Assembly: GCA_012972835.1 (NCBI GenBank)
Contig: JABDHK010000004.1
Span: 62,001-126,000 of the forward strand
DNA from: Chlorobiaceae bacterium
GTDB taxonomy: Bacteria > Bacteroidota > Chlorobiia > Chlorobiales > Chlorobiaceae
Direction: 5' to 3'
Length of the DNA stretch: 64,000 nucleotides
A program made the position numbers and the translations under genes. Of the stretch, positions 57,170 through 64,000 are shown in pieces (the stretch's first letter is position 1; every line of letters begins with the position of its first letter). The notes beneath the pieces are model-generated. The model was given only the letters and a program-made list of their open reading frames with translations. It was not told the DNA's origin and did not search any database.

Positions 57170-57577
57170 TCAACTAACAACAAGCGACACCAGGTAGGCG
57201 TCAATGTTTTCTATATCTATTTCAGACAAAGAGCTATTACCGCCTTTAGCTGGCATGTTTTTATAATCCATTATAGAGTGCTTGACAATTTGATCCCATC
57301 CATTATCTAAGCGTGATGTCCATGATTTTATGTCACCTGGCTTTGGGGCTCCCATCACTGCATTATCATGACATATTGCACAGCCTGCTGATGAATAGTT
57401 TTTTTTCCCTGTGATGAGATTATATTTTTTTTCCAGAACTACTTTGGTAATCGTATTAGCATGAATTGGTGACTGAATTTTTTCCACGACTTTACCTGTA
57501 GCTTCTGCCTGAACATTTTTAAAAGTACTTAAACAAACTACTGAGAAAACTGCTGCTATTATAAACTTATATATCAT
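57170..57577 (-). CDS. Periplasmic monoheme cytochrome c (c5-like)
   Basis: 135 residues with a signal peptide (MIYKFIIAAVFSVVCLS, cut near VQA). The heme site is C66-A67-I68-C69-H70 and the axial methionine is M108 in NMPAKGG, the wording of the c5 family. It is upstream of the Cyc2-like gene on the same strand, so it is likely the periplasmic partner carrying electrons from the porin-cytochrome towards the photosynthetic reaction centre. Whether it shares a transcript depends on the 151-bp gap, where no terminator was seen. Confidence 0.8.
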   Translation of the reverse strand: MIYKFIIAAVFSVVCLSTFKNVQAEATGKVVEKIQSPIHANTITKVVLEKKYNLITGKKNYSSAGCAICHDNAVMGAPKPGDIKSWTSRLDNGWDQIVKHSIMDYKNMPAKGGNSSLSEIDIENIDAYLVSLVVS

Positions 57578-57671
57578 GAACCCTTTGGTTAAATAATTGT
57601 TACGCTGTACGTTACATTTCTGCCTATACGTATAGAGTCTACTAAAAAAATAAGTGATTGAAACAAGGTTG

Positions 57672-57685
57672 AGTGTTAAAACACT
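57672..57685. promoter_or_regulatory. Inverted repeat upstream of the c5-like cytochrome gene
   Basis: AGTGTT and AACACT flank two bases, about 95 bases before the cytochrome start. A possible operator; the regulator is unknown and the repeat is short. Confidence 0.3.
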
Positions 57686-57710
57686 TCACCTTTAAGACAT
57701 TGCGGACTGC

Positions 57711-57742
57711 ACATAAAAAAAACGGTGCAGAGCCGTTGTTTT
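57711..57742 (-). terminator. Terminator after the DUF1566 gene
   Basis: On the minus strand an AACGG/CCGTT stem (57733-57737 with 57721-57725) with a 7-base loop is followed by a run of T. The rest of the gap 57578-57931 is AT-rich with no gene. Confidence 0.7.
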
Positions 57743-57931
57743 GTGAGTGGATTTCTATGTACTTACCTATCCTACCCTTGATAATATAAGTTTATCATAA
57801 TTTTCAATATTTACAACATTTTTTTTCTTTACCATTATCAAATACACATCAGAAATAGTAACCGCCTTTTGGTTTATGGACAAAAGAGACAAATTCAAAA
57901 CCATCAAACTGATCAATTTTTCAGCATTTGG

Positions 57932-58408
57932 TTAAAAGATACGCATTGGTCTTACATGGCTTGTGTTTGTCTTTTTTCCATCGAGCTGTTGGCCATTGCT
58001 GAAATCCTGTGCCCACGCTTTATTGTCATCACTCTCCGAGGAACTCCAGTAATAGGTGTCCACAATACCACCAACACTGCTGCGATGGATATAGAACTGA
58101 TTCAGCTGCTCCTTGTTCGGCAAAAACCAGTCGCAATACCCATCCAAAAACTTATTTGCAGCAACCTTGGCACCATACCAGTTAAAAAAACCTTCCCCCT
58201 TTCCAGAAGAGCCCGTCATATCTGCCTTGGCCGCAATAAGACCATGCTGACCGGTACCATCGACATAAATAACAACTCCGCCATTGAAGCTATCACCAAT
58301 CTTCGGCGTAGCTGCAGAAGAAAGTGAAGAAAGAGTCACCATACTCAGACCGGCCAGAAGGAATACGGTCAATAGCCGGGTAACATATTTTTTTTCATAA
58401 CGTGTCAT
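57932..58408 (-). CDS. Secreted DUF1566-domain protein
   Basis: 158 residues from MTRYEKKYVTRLL (58408; an ATG four codons earlier at 58420 is possible). A signal peptide ends near SSAA. The mature part has GGVVIYVDGTGQHGLIAA, WFLPNKEQLNQFY, YYWSSSES and HVRPMRIF, the features of the DUF1566/Lcl-C domain found in surface or secreted proteins such as fimbrial and legionella collagen-like proteins. It probably acts in the periplasm or on the cell surface; its function is not known. Confidence 0.82.
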   Translation of the reverse strand: MTRYEKKYVTRLLTVFLLAGLSMVTLSSLSSAATPKIGDSFNGGVVIYVDGTGQHGLIAAKADMTGSSGKGEGFFNWYGAKVAANKFLDGYCDWFLPNKEQLNQFYIHRSSVGGIVDTYYWSSSESDDNKAWAQDFSNGQQLDGKKTNTSHVRPMRIF

Positions 58409-58454
58409 GAGTCGATCCATTTACAATTAACAGAGTAACTATCATCCTGAGGCT

Positions 58455-58734
58455 CTATGCCATTAATATAATGGGGGGGCAGGAAAAAAAATATTGGTAT
58501 AACAAAGTTTTTATCAAAATCACAGTTCTTTTATTTTGAACATAAAGATTACCATACCCGCAAAACCGAGCAGCCCTCTCAAAAAATATCGCTTGACTGA
58601 GGTGGGACAAATCGAAATCAAAAAAATTCTTCGATATCCGATGAGCTACTTCACCAAATTGTTGACAATAACCGTGTAAACCATCGCAAATAGTATTGAG
58701 AGCAGGTTGCCGGTGAGGAAGTAGGTATTTTATA
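58455..58734 (-). pseudogene. Remnant sequence downstream of the SatD-like pseudogene
   Basis: No intact gene. On the minus strand a stop-interrupted frame reads YFLTGNLLSILFAMVYTVIV (about 58650-58715) and later RGLLGFAGMVIFMFKIKEL, both like membrane helices. This suggests a decayed gene for a small membrane protein that once followed the SatD-like gene. Confidence 0.35.
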
Positions 58735-59262
58735 TTTGATTTGTTTGGTCCTCGCTCAATCGAGTGCTGATCAACATAGAGATTCCTATGCCGTTTGCAG
58801 ACCTGGCTGCGGTTCTTGCCATGCGCCACCGCAACGGCTTCGTTATTTTGACTCCGCATCATGTCGAACAATAAGCTGGCATCTTCGCACTTCCAGTCGC
58901 GCGTCAGCGCAAACATGACTTCAAGAAGTTTGCTCAACTGCAAGGACAAACGTTGATTAGGTAGTTAAATACGGAAGCGAGACCGTCTCCGGCTTTTGTC
59001 CGCTTGTTCCTCGCGAGCTTCAGAAAGCCCAGGTCCGAGCATCCTCCAACCAAATCAGAACCTTCACGGCATCAAGCAGAGTACTCAATACACCTTGAAA
59101 CTCGTCGCCAAGTGTGATTGTCAGAGGCGACAGTATACCCTCAGAGAAGACCGTGTTTGCTGTACCTACAAGATTCTCAAATTCTCTCATGAGTTGCTGA
59201 GGATCTCTGCTCCGACTCGCGATGACATCAGCCATAACCACATAATAGTTGGGCATGTACAC
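58735..59262 (-). pseudogene. Decayed SatD-family gene
   Basis: The N-terminal part (59262 to 59020) reads MPNYYVVMADVIASRSRDPQ near its start and TITLGDEFQGVLSTLLDAVK later, as in SatD-family proteins, then stops after 80 codons. In other frames, LARNKRTKAGDGLASVFNYL follows at once and, further on, LLEVMFALTRDWKCEDASLL and AVAHGKNRSQVCKRHRNLY, the family's C-terminal HTH-like end. A middle part seems deleted and at least two frame changes are needed. Intact SatD-like proteins are about 200 residues. Their function is uncertain. Confidence 0.7.
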
Positions 59263-59537
59263 CTCGTATGACTATTTCTAAAAAACATATTTTGGTATCA
59301 CAAATACTGACCCTTATATATTTGATTCACCTATAATGATACCAATTTTCAGGTATAGCAATCTACGAATACTAAGAAATATACATGCTTTTCGGCAATA
59401 TTACATCAACAGCGTCAATTATCATTATCACTGAGCATAACATTTATAATAAGATCATCAATCCCGCTTTGCATCAATTACTATGAACTTGCTACGAATA
59501 ATGTGAACAGGGAAAGAAAAATTTTCTCATTGGCGAT

Positions 59538-60581
59538 CTATATCGCAGCCCTTGATGAAATAGCCCTTTTAACCATCTTCTCTACATTAGGTTCCATTTT
59601 TACTGGCAACAACACAATGTCAGGATGCTGTTGGGCATAAACACGAAATATTTCGTCTGCAAATGCCTGGCCTATAGCCGACACCCCGACAAAATCAAAA
59701 ATTACATGCTTGAACCTCTCTACACGAACCAGCACCCTTTTCGCCTGAGATCGAGATACAAGTTTCTCATTTTCGTATTGCGCTAACCGAACAGGGATAA
59801 CTGTTTTGTTAAACTGAAATTCATCTGGCCCAGCATAATCATCAAAAACTGTCTGAATATCACGCGTCGAATTTCTCTCGATGAGCATATATACCGCAGT
59901 ACCAGCTTCATTCCTGGAAAACTCTGACTCCAGGATATAATCAAATGTAAAGTGATCATCATGACAAAACCTCACACCTTTTGAATCAATTTCGAACTCA
60001 TCAAATACCCGCGAGGTAAAGAATATCCCTTCGCCTGTATGATTATCCATGTCTGTGGTCAATTTTCCTTTAGATAATTCAAAGAGAGCCTGGCGCTCAT
60101 CACTCAGATTACACAATCTCCTGATCTTCCTGAAAATGCCCTCACCATCATCAGCTACAATGATGATGACTTTTTCCTTATCTCTTAAAACAGAGACAGA
60201 AACATGTTTCCCGCCAGAATGATCAATGACGTTATTGAGCATTTCAGTAAAACCATAGTGACATATATCAACAATGTTTTCAGGCAGACCGTCTACTACA
60301 AATGAATAGTGATCCCTCCAAACTACATCTTCTGTTAATGCATCGGCGAGAGAAAACAGCGACTTGTGCCCCCTTATATCTCCTAAAAAATATTGTTTTC
60401 CCTTCCCGGTACCACTGGATTGCAACCACCCCTTTTGTTCAAGGCGTTGCACATGGTTATGTACTGCTTGAGGGGTTATAGAGAATATTGTGGCAATATG
60501 CTGAGCAATATCAGCAGGATGGTACCTGACATCACTGACGATTTGACGCCGTATTTCCTCGCCCCTTTCTTTATTATTCAC
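59538..60581 (-). CDS. Regulator with winged HTH, HATPase and STAS-like DUF4325 domains
   Basis: 347 residues from a GTG at 60581, with AAGGA six bases before it. Domains: winged HTH (about 8-65, ATIFSITPQAVHNHVQRLEQ), a GHKL ATPase domain with N-box EMLNNVIDHSGG (113-124), ADDGEGIF (143-150) and GEGIFFTSRVF (183-193), and a C-terminal STAS-like DUF4325 domain with FDFVGVSAIGQAFADEIF (295-312). The order resembles an anti-sigma kinase fused to its antagonist-like domain and a DNA reader. It has no sensor or membrane segment. Its start region lies inside a 35-bp palindrome with extra repeats upstream, pointing to self-control. Confidence 0.85.
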   Translation of the reverse strand: MNNKERGEEIRRQIVSDVRYHPADIAQHIATIFSITPQAVHNHVQRLEQKGWLQSSGTGKGKQYFLGDIRGHKSLFSLADALTEDVVWRDHYSFVVDGLPENIVDICHYGFTEMLNNVIDHSGGKHVSVSVLRDKEKVIIIVADDGEGIFRKIRRLCNLSDERQALFELSKGKLTTDMDNHTGEGIFFTSRVFDEFEIDSKGVRFCHDDHFTFDYILESEFSRNEAGTAVYMLIERNSTRDIQTVFDDYAGPDEFQFNKTVIPVRLAQYENEKLVSRSQAKRVLVRVERFKHVIFDFVGVSAIGQAFADEIFRVYAQQHPDIVLLPVKMEPNVEKMVKRAISSRAAI

Positions 60582-60584
60582 GCT

Positions 60585-60619
60585 TTATCCTTTAAGAAAA
60601 CTGTTTTCTTAAAGGATAA
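60585..60619. promoter_or_regulatory. 35-bp perfect palindrome overlapping the ribosome site of the HATPase regulator
   Basis: Arms of 17 bases (60585-60601 and 60603-60619) around a single central T at 60602. Each arm contains the TTTCTTAAAGGA motif. The Shine-Dalgarno of the regulator (AAGGA, minus strand) is inside the left arm. Best read as a DNA operator for the regulator itself; the same sequence in mRNA would fold over the ribosome site. Confidence 0.85.
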
Positions 60620-60662
60620 GTGTTTCTTTCTTAAAGGACAAAAACTATTTCTTAACGGATGA
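60605..60662. repeat. Three phased direct repeats of TTTCTTAAAGGA upstream of the regulator
   Basis: Copies at 60605-60619, 60627-60641 and 60648-60662 agree in 12 to 14 of 15 positions. Start-to-start distances are 22 and 21 bases, two turns of DNA each, so bound proteins would lie on one face. The first copy is the right arm of the palindrome. Confidence 0.85.
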
Positions 60663-60751
60663 AAAAGCTTTTTTCTCGCATAACGTATGAGCTAAGCAGG
60701 ATGCTTGAGCGAGTGGCTTGATATATAAAACAGGAGATTGCATCCGGTTTT

Positions 60752-62215
60752 TTACATCCTTTCAAAATCGATAAATCCACGTTCGACATCTGCCAGAACA
60801 AGTTTTACGGTAATCTCCTGACCAACCTTGATTTTCCCGATCTTGCTTATCAGTCGGCCTTCTGCTGGCGGTGTCACTATTCTTACCCATGTGCCTTTAT
60901 CTGCATGGCCGGTAACAATGCCATGAAAATGATGACCAATCATTGGCCCAAGCAACAATGCCGCTTCGGACTTGCGCACACGGCGCTCTACTTTCCTGGC
61001 GGCATCCTCTTGGCGTGTACAATGTGCTGCCAGATATTCAAGTTCATCGACGTTATAGGGGGAAGGACTATTGGTGAGGATTGCCTTCATCATCCTCAAG
61101 GTTATTAAATCAGGAAAGCGTCTGTTTGGTGCAGTTGAATGAGTATAATCACGTTCAGCCAGACCAAAATGTCCATAGGTGTGCTCTCCCGGCATTTCTA
61201 CCACATATTCTCCTGATCCCATCAGCTTGATAATAACCAGGGAAAGGTCTGGAAAACGTAATGGATCAGCTTCATGCCTTGCCGCCAGAAAATTCTCAAG
61301 CGCCATGGCACTTGGTTCATAGGGCAATGAATATCCGTATTCATGTGCGACCTCTACGATACGCATCCATCGTTCAGGTGACTTCACAACCCGGCGAAGC
61401 GATGCACCTCCTCGGTCAGCCAAAAAATGCGCAGTACAGGAATTGGTTGCTATCATGAACTCTTCAATTAACTGTCGGGCCCGATTCTGTTCCTGTTGTT
61501 TGATTGCAACAACATGTTCGCCTTCAAAAACTGCCTCTGGCTGAAAGGTCGGAAATTCAAGAGAACCTTTTTTGTGCCTGTGCAGCCGTAATTCTTGCGC
61601 CACACGATCCTGACAGCGCAACTGATTCTCCATCCCCGACACAACCGAAGCTGCCGGTGGCAGATCACCGTCACCTTCAATCCAGGCAGAGAGGGCATCA
61701 TAGGCAAGTTGTGCCTTATTCTTCACCAATGCACGTTCAACCGTTGAGCTTATCACCGCTCCATGACCATCTATCTTCATAATGGTGACCAGTGCAAGCC
61801 GGTTCTGATCTTGATTAAGAGAGGTCAGATCGGTCGAAAGGCGCAATGGCAACATCGGAAACACGTGTGCAGAGGTATAGACTGAAGTTGTATTGTTCTG
61901 TGCATGATTATCAACTGCTGAGCCCTTTTTGACAAGAGCATCAACATCGGCTACGGCTACATAGATGATGACTGAGAGGTCACTCTGCACCTCACATGCC
62001 GTTAACTGATCAAGATCAAGAGAGTCATCATTGTCGATGGAGCACCAGAGCAACGAGGTAAGATCAAGAATATCCACACCACTCTCACTGCCTGGCCCGT
62101 TTATTGACGCTATCTGTCTCTCTACCTGGAGTGAAAATGCCGGTTCCAATCCATTGATCAGCATCGCATCGGTTGCAATTCTAACAATATCTGATTTGCC
62201 AAATTTTCTATGCAT
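60752..62215 (-). CDS. RNB-domain ribonuclease (RNase II/R type) without N-terminal cold-shock domains
   Basis: 487 residues. The catalytic RNB domain fills most of it, with the Mg-binding aspartates in CSIDNDDSLDLDQ (D61, D63/D64, D67, D69) and the HSTAPNRRFPDL segment of the active site. The C-terminal 60 residues form an S1-like domain (FHGIVTGHADKGTWVRIVTP). The N-terminal CSD pair of RNase II/R is missing, as in a subgroup of short RNB proteins. It should degrade single-stranded RNA 3' to 5'. Located upstream of the HATPase regulator, with a 170-base gap. Confidence 0.88.
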   Translation of the reverse strand: MHRKFGKSDIVRIATDAMLINGLEPAFSLQVERQIASINGPGSESGVDILDLTSLLWCSIDNDDSLDLDQLTACEVQSDLSVIIYVAVADVDALVKKGSAVDNHAQNNTTSVYTSAHVFPMLPLRLSTDLTSLNQDQNRLALVTIMKIDGHGAVISSTVERALVKNKAQLAYDALSAWIEGDGDLPPAASVVSGMENQLRCQDRVAQELRLHRHKKGSLEFPTFQPEAVFEGEHVVAIKQQEQNRARQLIEEFMIATNSCTAHFLADRGGASLRRVVKSPERWMRIVEVAHEYGYSLPYEPSAMALENFLAARHEADPLRFPDLSLVIIKLMGSGEYVVEMPGEHTYGHFGLAERDYTHSTAPNRRFPDLITLRMMKAILTNSPSPYNVDELEYLAAHCTRQEDAARKVERRVRKSEAALLLGPMIGHHFHGIVTGHADKGTWVRIVTPPAEGRLISKIGKIKVGQEITVKLVLADVERGFIDFERM

Positions 62216-62273
62216 GTCACTCCCTGGATAGTTTCAAAGTGATGTTTTACGTCGCAGCAACGCAAACGCCCGA

Positions 62274-62786
62274 TTAAGAGTGCTGGTTGAAGACTGTTTT
62301 GGCGATAGCATGCCGGATCATATCCCTAGTTGTAAATGCTGAGTGAATGAGGCGGACACGTTGTTCAATACCCGTCTGGCCTTTTTGCCGGGCACAGATT
62401 TCGCGCAACTGAGGGGCAAACCCTACGCCAATAAGCCGGATTCCTTCCAGTATACCTGTTGTTGCTTCTACAAGAAAAATTGCAATGGCATTTGTTTCGG
62501 ACGACAGCCAGAGCTTGCGGGTTTTATCATCAAATCTTGATATATCAAAGGAGATATCAATACTGAATCCTCCTCCGAAATCCACGATCAGAAAAGGAAT
62601 ATCGCGCTGTGCAAAGAGTGACGCGGTGATTGTTCCTGTTGTAAAAAGTTTCTTTTCTTTGCGCGCAATATTTTTGAGTGACATCAGGATATGGAAAAAC
62701 CCTTCTGTCGGTATCGCCACATTCATTTCCCGACCAGTACAGTATTCTTCATGGGGAAAAAGTTGTCCTACCGTGTACGCATCCAT
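62274..62786 (-). CDS. Hypothetical protein
   Basis: 170 residues with no signal peptide or membrane segment. It has a strand-rich middle (FLIVDFGGGFSIDISFDISR) and many charged residues. No motif or family was recognised. The start at 62786 has no good ribosome site. It is on the same strand as the RNB gene, 58 bp upstream. Confidence 0.5.
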   Translation of the reverse strand: MDAYTVGQLFPHEEYCTGREMNVAIPTEGFFHILMSLKNIARKEKKLFTTGTITASLFAQRDIPFLIVDFGGGFSIDISFDISRFDDKTRKLWLSSETNAIAIFLVEATTGILEGIRLIGVGFAPQLREICARQKGQTGIEQRVRLIHSAFTTRDMIRHAIAKTVFNQHS

Positions 62787-62876
62787 AATTCTGAAGGTTG
62801 TGTCCGCTTGGTACCTGAGTGTTTAGCTGTAAGGTAAAAAAAGGATTCAAAAATATTTACGCTCATCACACACTTC

Positions 62877-63629
62877 TCAGTCCTGATACACCACCGGATC
62901 CGGCAAATCGATCATGGGATTGAGACGAACCGCCAGAGAGAAAAGATAGGGGTAATCCTCCTTGAGATGCTGCATATAGAGGATCCATTCCCGGATCAGA
63001 TGACCAAAAACCCGCTTTATGTCGCCATTGATGTGCTCTTTGTCGCTCGGAGGAATACGATCGAACGACTCCCGAGCCTCAAACTCTTCAACGATATGAA
63101 ACGCTGCCCAGAGAAGATCAGTAAAATTTTCATGCTCAAGCAGATTCTGGTTTTCCAGCAGGCTCAGGAGGAAGTTCCGTTTTCCGGCCATGAACTGCTT
63201 CAGGCAGGGAAGGGCGTCACTATCGATGCTGATCCTGATGTTGCTTTGGCGCAGATAGTCGAGCGCCGCGTCAAAATCCTGTTTTTTCCATGATCCGGTC
63301 ATACGCAGGCGGTTTTTCAGATCCTCGCTTCCGACCACATGTTCCGACAACTCTTTCAGCAGACGGTTGCCAAATTCACTGAAAAAGACACCGATGACCA
63401 TGTTCAGTTTTCTCATTACCGATTGGCGCTCCCTTTCCCTGAGCACCCTTTCGAAGAGGAGCGTGACGACGATGATGTAAATGGGCAGGAAGGCGAAATT
63501 GCCGAGAAAGCTGGCTGATATTTCCCTCACGTTGCCGAAAATACTGAAGTCAATACCATAAAGAGCCAGCGAGATGGTAAAAAGGGCGGACACCGTCCAC
63601 ACCTTGTTCATAAACAGTTTATTAAACAT
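62877..63629 (-). CDS. Hypothetical membrane protein with two N-terminal helices
   Basis: 250 residues. Two hydrophobic helices lie at about 13-31 (VSALFTISLALYGIDFSIF) and 41-60 (LGNFAFLPIYIIVVTLLFE). A cytoplasmic helical domain follows, rich in leucine and charged residues. It resembles the general layout of uncharacterised two-helix proteins with a long helical tail; no domain was identified. It stands alone on the minus strand before the toxin remnant. Confidence 0.65.
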   Translation of the reverse strand: MFNKLFMNKVWTVSALFTISLALYGIDFSIFGNVREISASFLGNFAFLPIYIIVVTLLFERVLRERERQSVMRKLNMVIGVFFSEFGNRLLKELSEHVVGSEDLKNRLRMTGSWKKQDFDAALDYLRQSNIRISIDSDALPCLKQFMAGKRNFLLSLLENQNLLEHENFTDLLWAAFHIVEEFEARESFDRIPPSDKEHINGDIKRVFGHLIREWILYMQHLKEDYPYLFSLAVRLNPMIDLPDPVVYQD

Positions 63630-63722
63630 GAATACCCGTTATTTTAACCGCAACAAAACAACCTTAAAAACCTTGCATATTAAACAAACAGGCAATAGCA
63701 TTTCAACGTTCGCTGAGAAGTG

Positions 63723-63987
63723 TCAGCCATAATGAGTCCAGAGACGGATAATTTTGATTATGCGCACTCTCTCATAGATCTGATACACAATTACAATGCT
63801 GGCTATTCAATCTTCTTGAATAGGCTCCGAAAAGATCACCGACAAGTTTCTCAAAAGACGGGAGATTTTGGAAAGGATTTTTTTGAAGAATTTCATACCA
63901 ATCCTGTGCTTTAGCCTTCAATCCAGCAGATGCAAGTGTTTTAGCATCCTTTTGAGCCTGCTTGGTATAGACAAGCTGCCAATTCAC
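63723..63987 (-). pseudogene. yoeB: Frameshifted YoeB/Txe-type toxin gene
   Basis: From a GTG at 63987: MNWQLVYTKQAQKDAKTLAS, PFQNLPSFEKLVGDL and YSRRLNSQH are YoeB. After SQH the frame stops at 71 codons. One base over, the expected tail IVYQIYERVRIIKIIRLWTH with a final YG and stop at 63723 reads perfectly, for 87 residues in total. One extra base at about 63792 explains this. YoeB is a ribosome-dependent mRNA endonuclease. The antitoxin (YefM) would be to the right, outside the window. Confidence 0.8.
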
Positions 63988-64000
63988 CAGTCAAGCTTTT

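Noticed and set aside
57578-57710. FNR- or Fur-type operator before the cytochrome genes
   Set aside because: No TTGAT-N4-ATCAA or GATAAT-type box was found; only a short unrelated inverted repeat.
58455-58949. Transposase remnant
   Set aside because: The broken frames first suggested a dead insertion sequence, but they match the ends of a SatD-family protein and a small membrane protein better, and no terminal inverted repeats were seen.

Overview
The window comes from a green sulfur bacterium (Chlorobiaceae, Chlorobium/Pelodictyon group). The evidence is a set of genes seen together only in that lineage: the chlorosome envelope genes csmC-csmA, two large magnesium-chelatase H subunits followed by bchM and anaerobic bchE, a UbiA-type bacteriochlorophyll c synthase (bchK), and many housekeeping genes with Chlorobi/Bacteroidetes-like sequences. 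No rRNA, tRNA, CRISPR array or complete insertion sequence was seen. Assignments come from reading the sequence and from remembered family signatures; no database was searched.

Layout. 0-7.3 kb: a cysteine-synthase-like gene cut by the window edge, alr, a helix-hairpin-helix membrane protein and a hypothetical, facing an opposite-strand group (SDR epimerase, recA, dusB, asd). 7.5-13.2 kb: M16 peptidase, tig, acpS, nadC, an orphan YopX-type gene, folB-folK. 13.2-18.4 kb: the chlorosome block, in which csmC-csmA lie between two ArsA/GET3-type ATPase genes plus a 508-residue unknown, all on the minus strand. 18.5-26.3 kb: pyrK, ssb, holA, an SDR gene, a serine-palmitoyltransferase-like gene and a TonB-dependent receptor. 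26.4-37.4 kb: the bacteriochlorophyll block bchS, an 800-bp gap, bchH, bchM, bchE. 37.4-43 kb: small conserved genes (DUF2239, DUF4438, a four-Cys protein, arfB, HAD, cspA, a seven-blade WD40 protein). 42.7-47.5 kb: a likely carotenoid glycosyltransferase, hisG, an LpxH-type hydrolase, a polyprenol/phytol-kinase-like gene and bchK. 47.5-54.4 kb: miaB, nifU, nifS, a RodZ-like protein and a large TPR lipoprotein with a CHAT-like C-terminus. 54.6-57.6 kb: a metal permease and a pair of c-type cytochromes, one of which looks like the porin-cytochrome Cyc2 (outer-membrane Fe(II) oxidase). 57.9-64 kb: an accessory region with a DUF1566 protein, a decayed SatD-family gene, a HTH/HATPase/STAS-like regulator with an elaborate operator, an RNB ribonuclease, two hypotheticals and a frameshifted YoeB toxin.

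How the genes work together. Much of the window builds the light-harvesting apparatus: Mg insertion (BchH/BchS), methylation (BchM), ring E closure (BchE), tail attachment (BchK, possibly supplied by the neighbouring kinase-like protein), carotenoid glycosylation and chlorosome packaging (CsmA/CsmC). The Cyc2-like and c5-like cytochromes would give an entry point for electrons from extracellular Fe(II), making phototrophic iron oxidation the most interesting physiological hypothesis. The best candidates for something undescribed are the ArsA/508-residue-protein/Csm cluster, the HATPase-STAS regulator with its 35-bp palindrome and phased repeats, and the cysteine-synthase homologue that lacks the PLP lysine.
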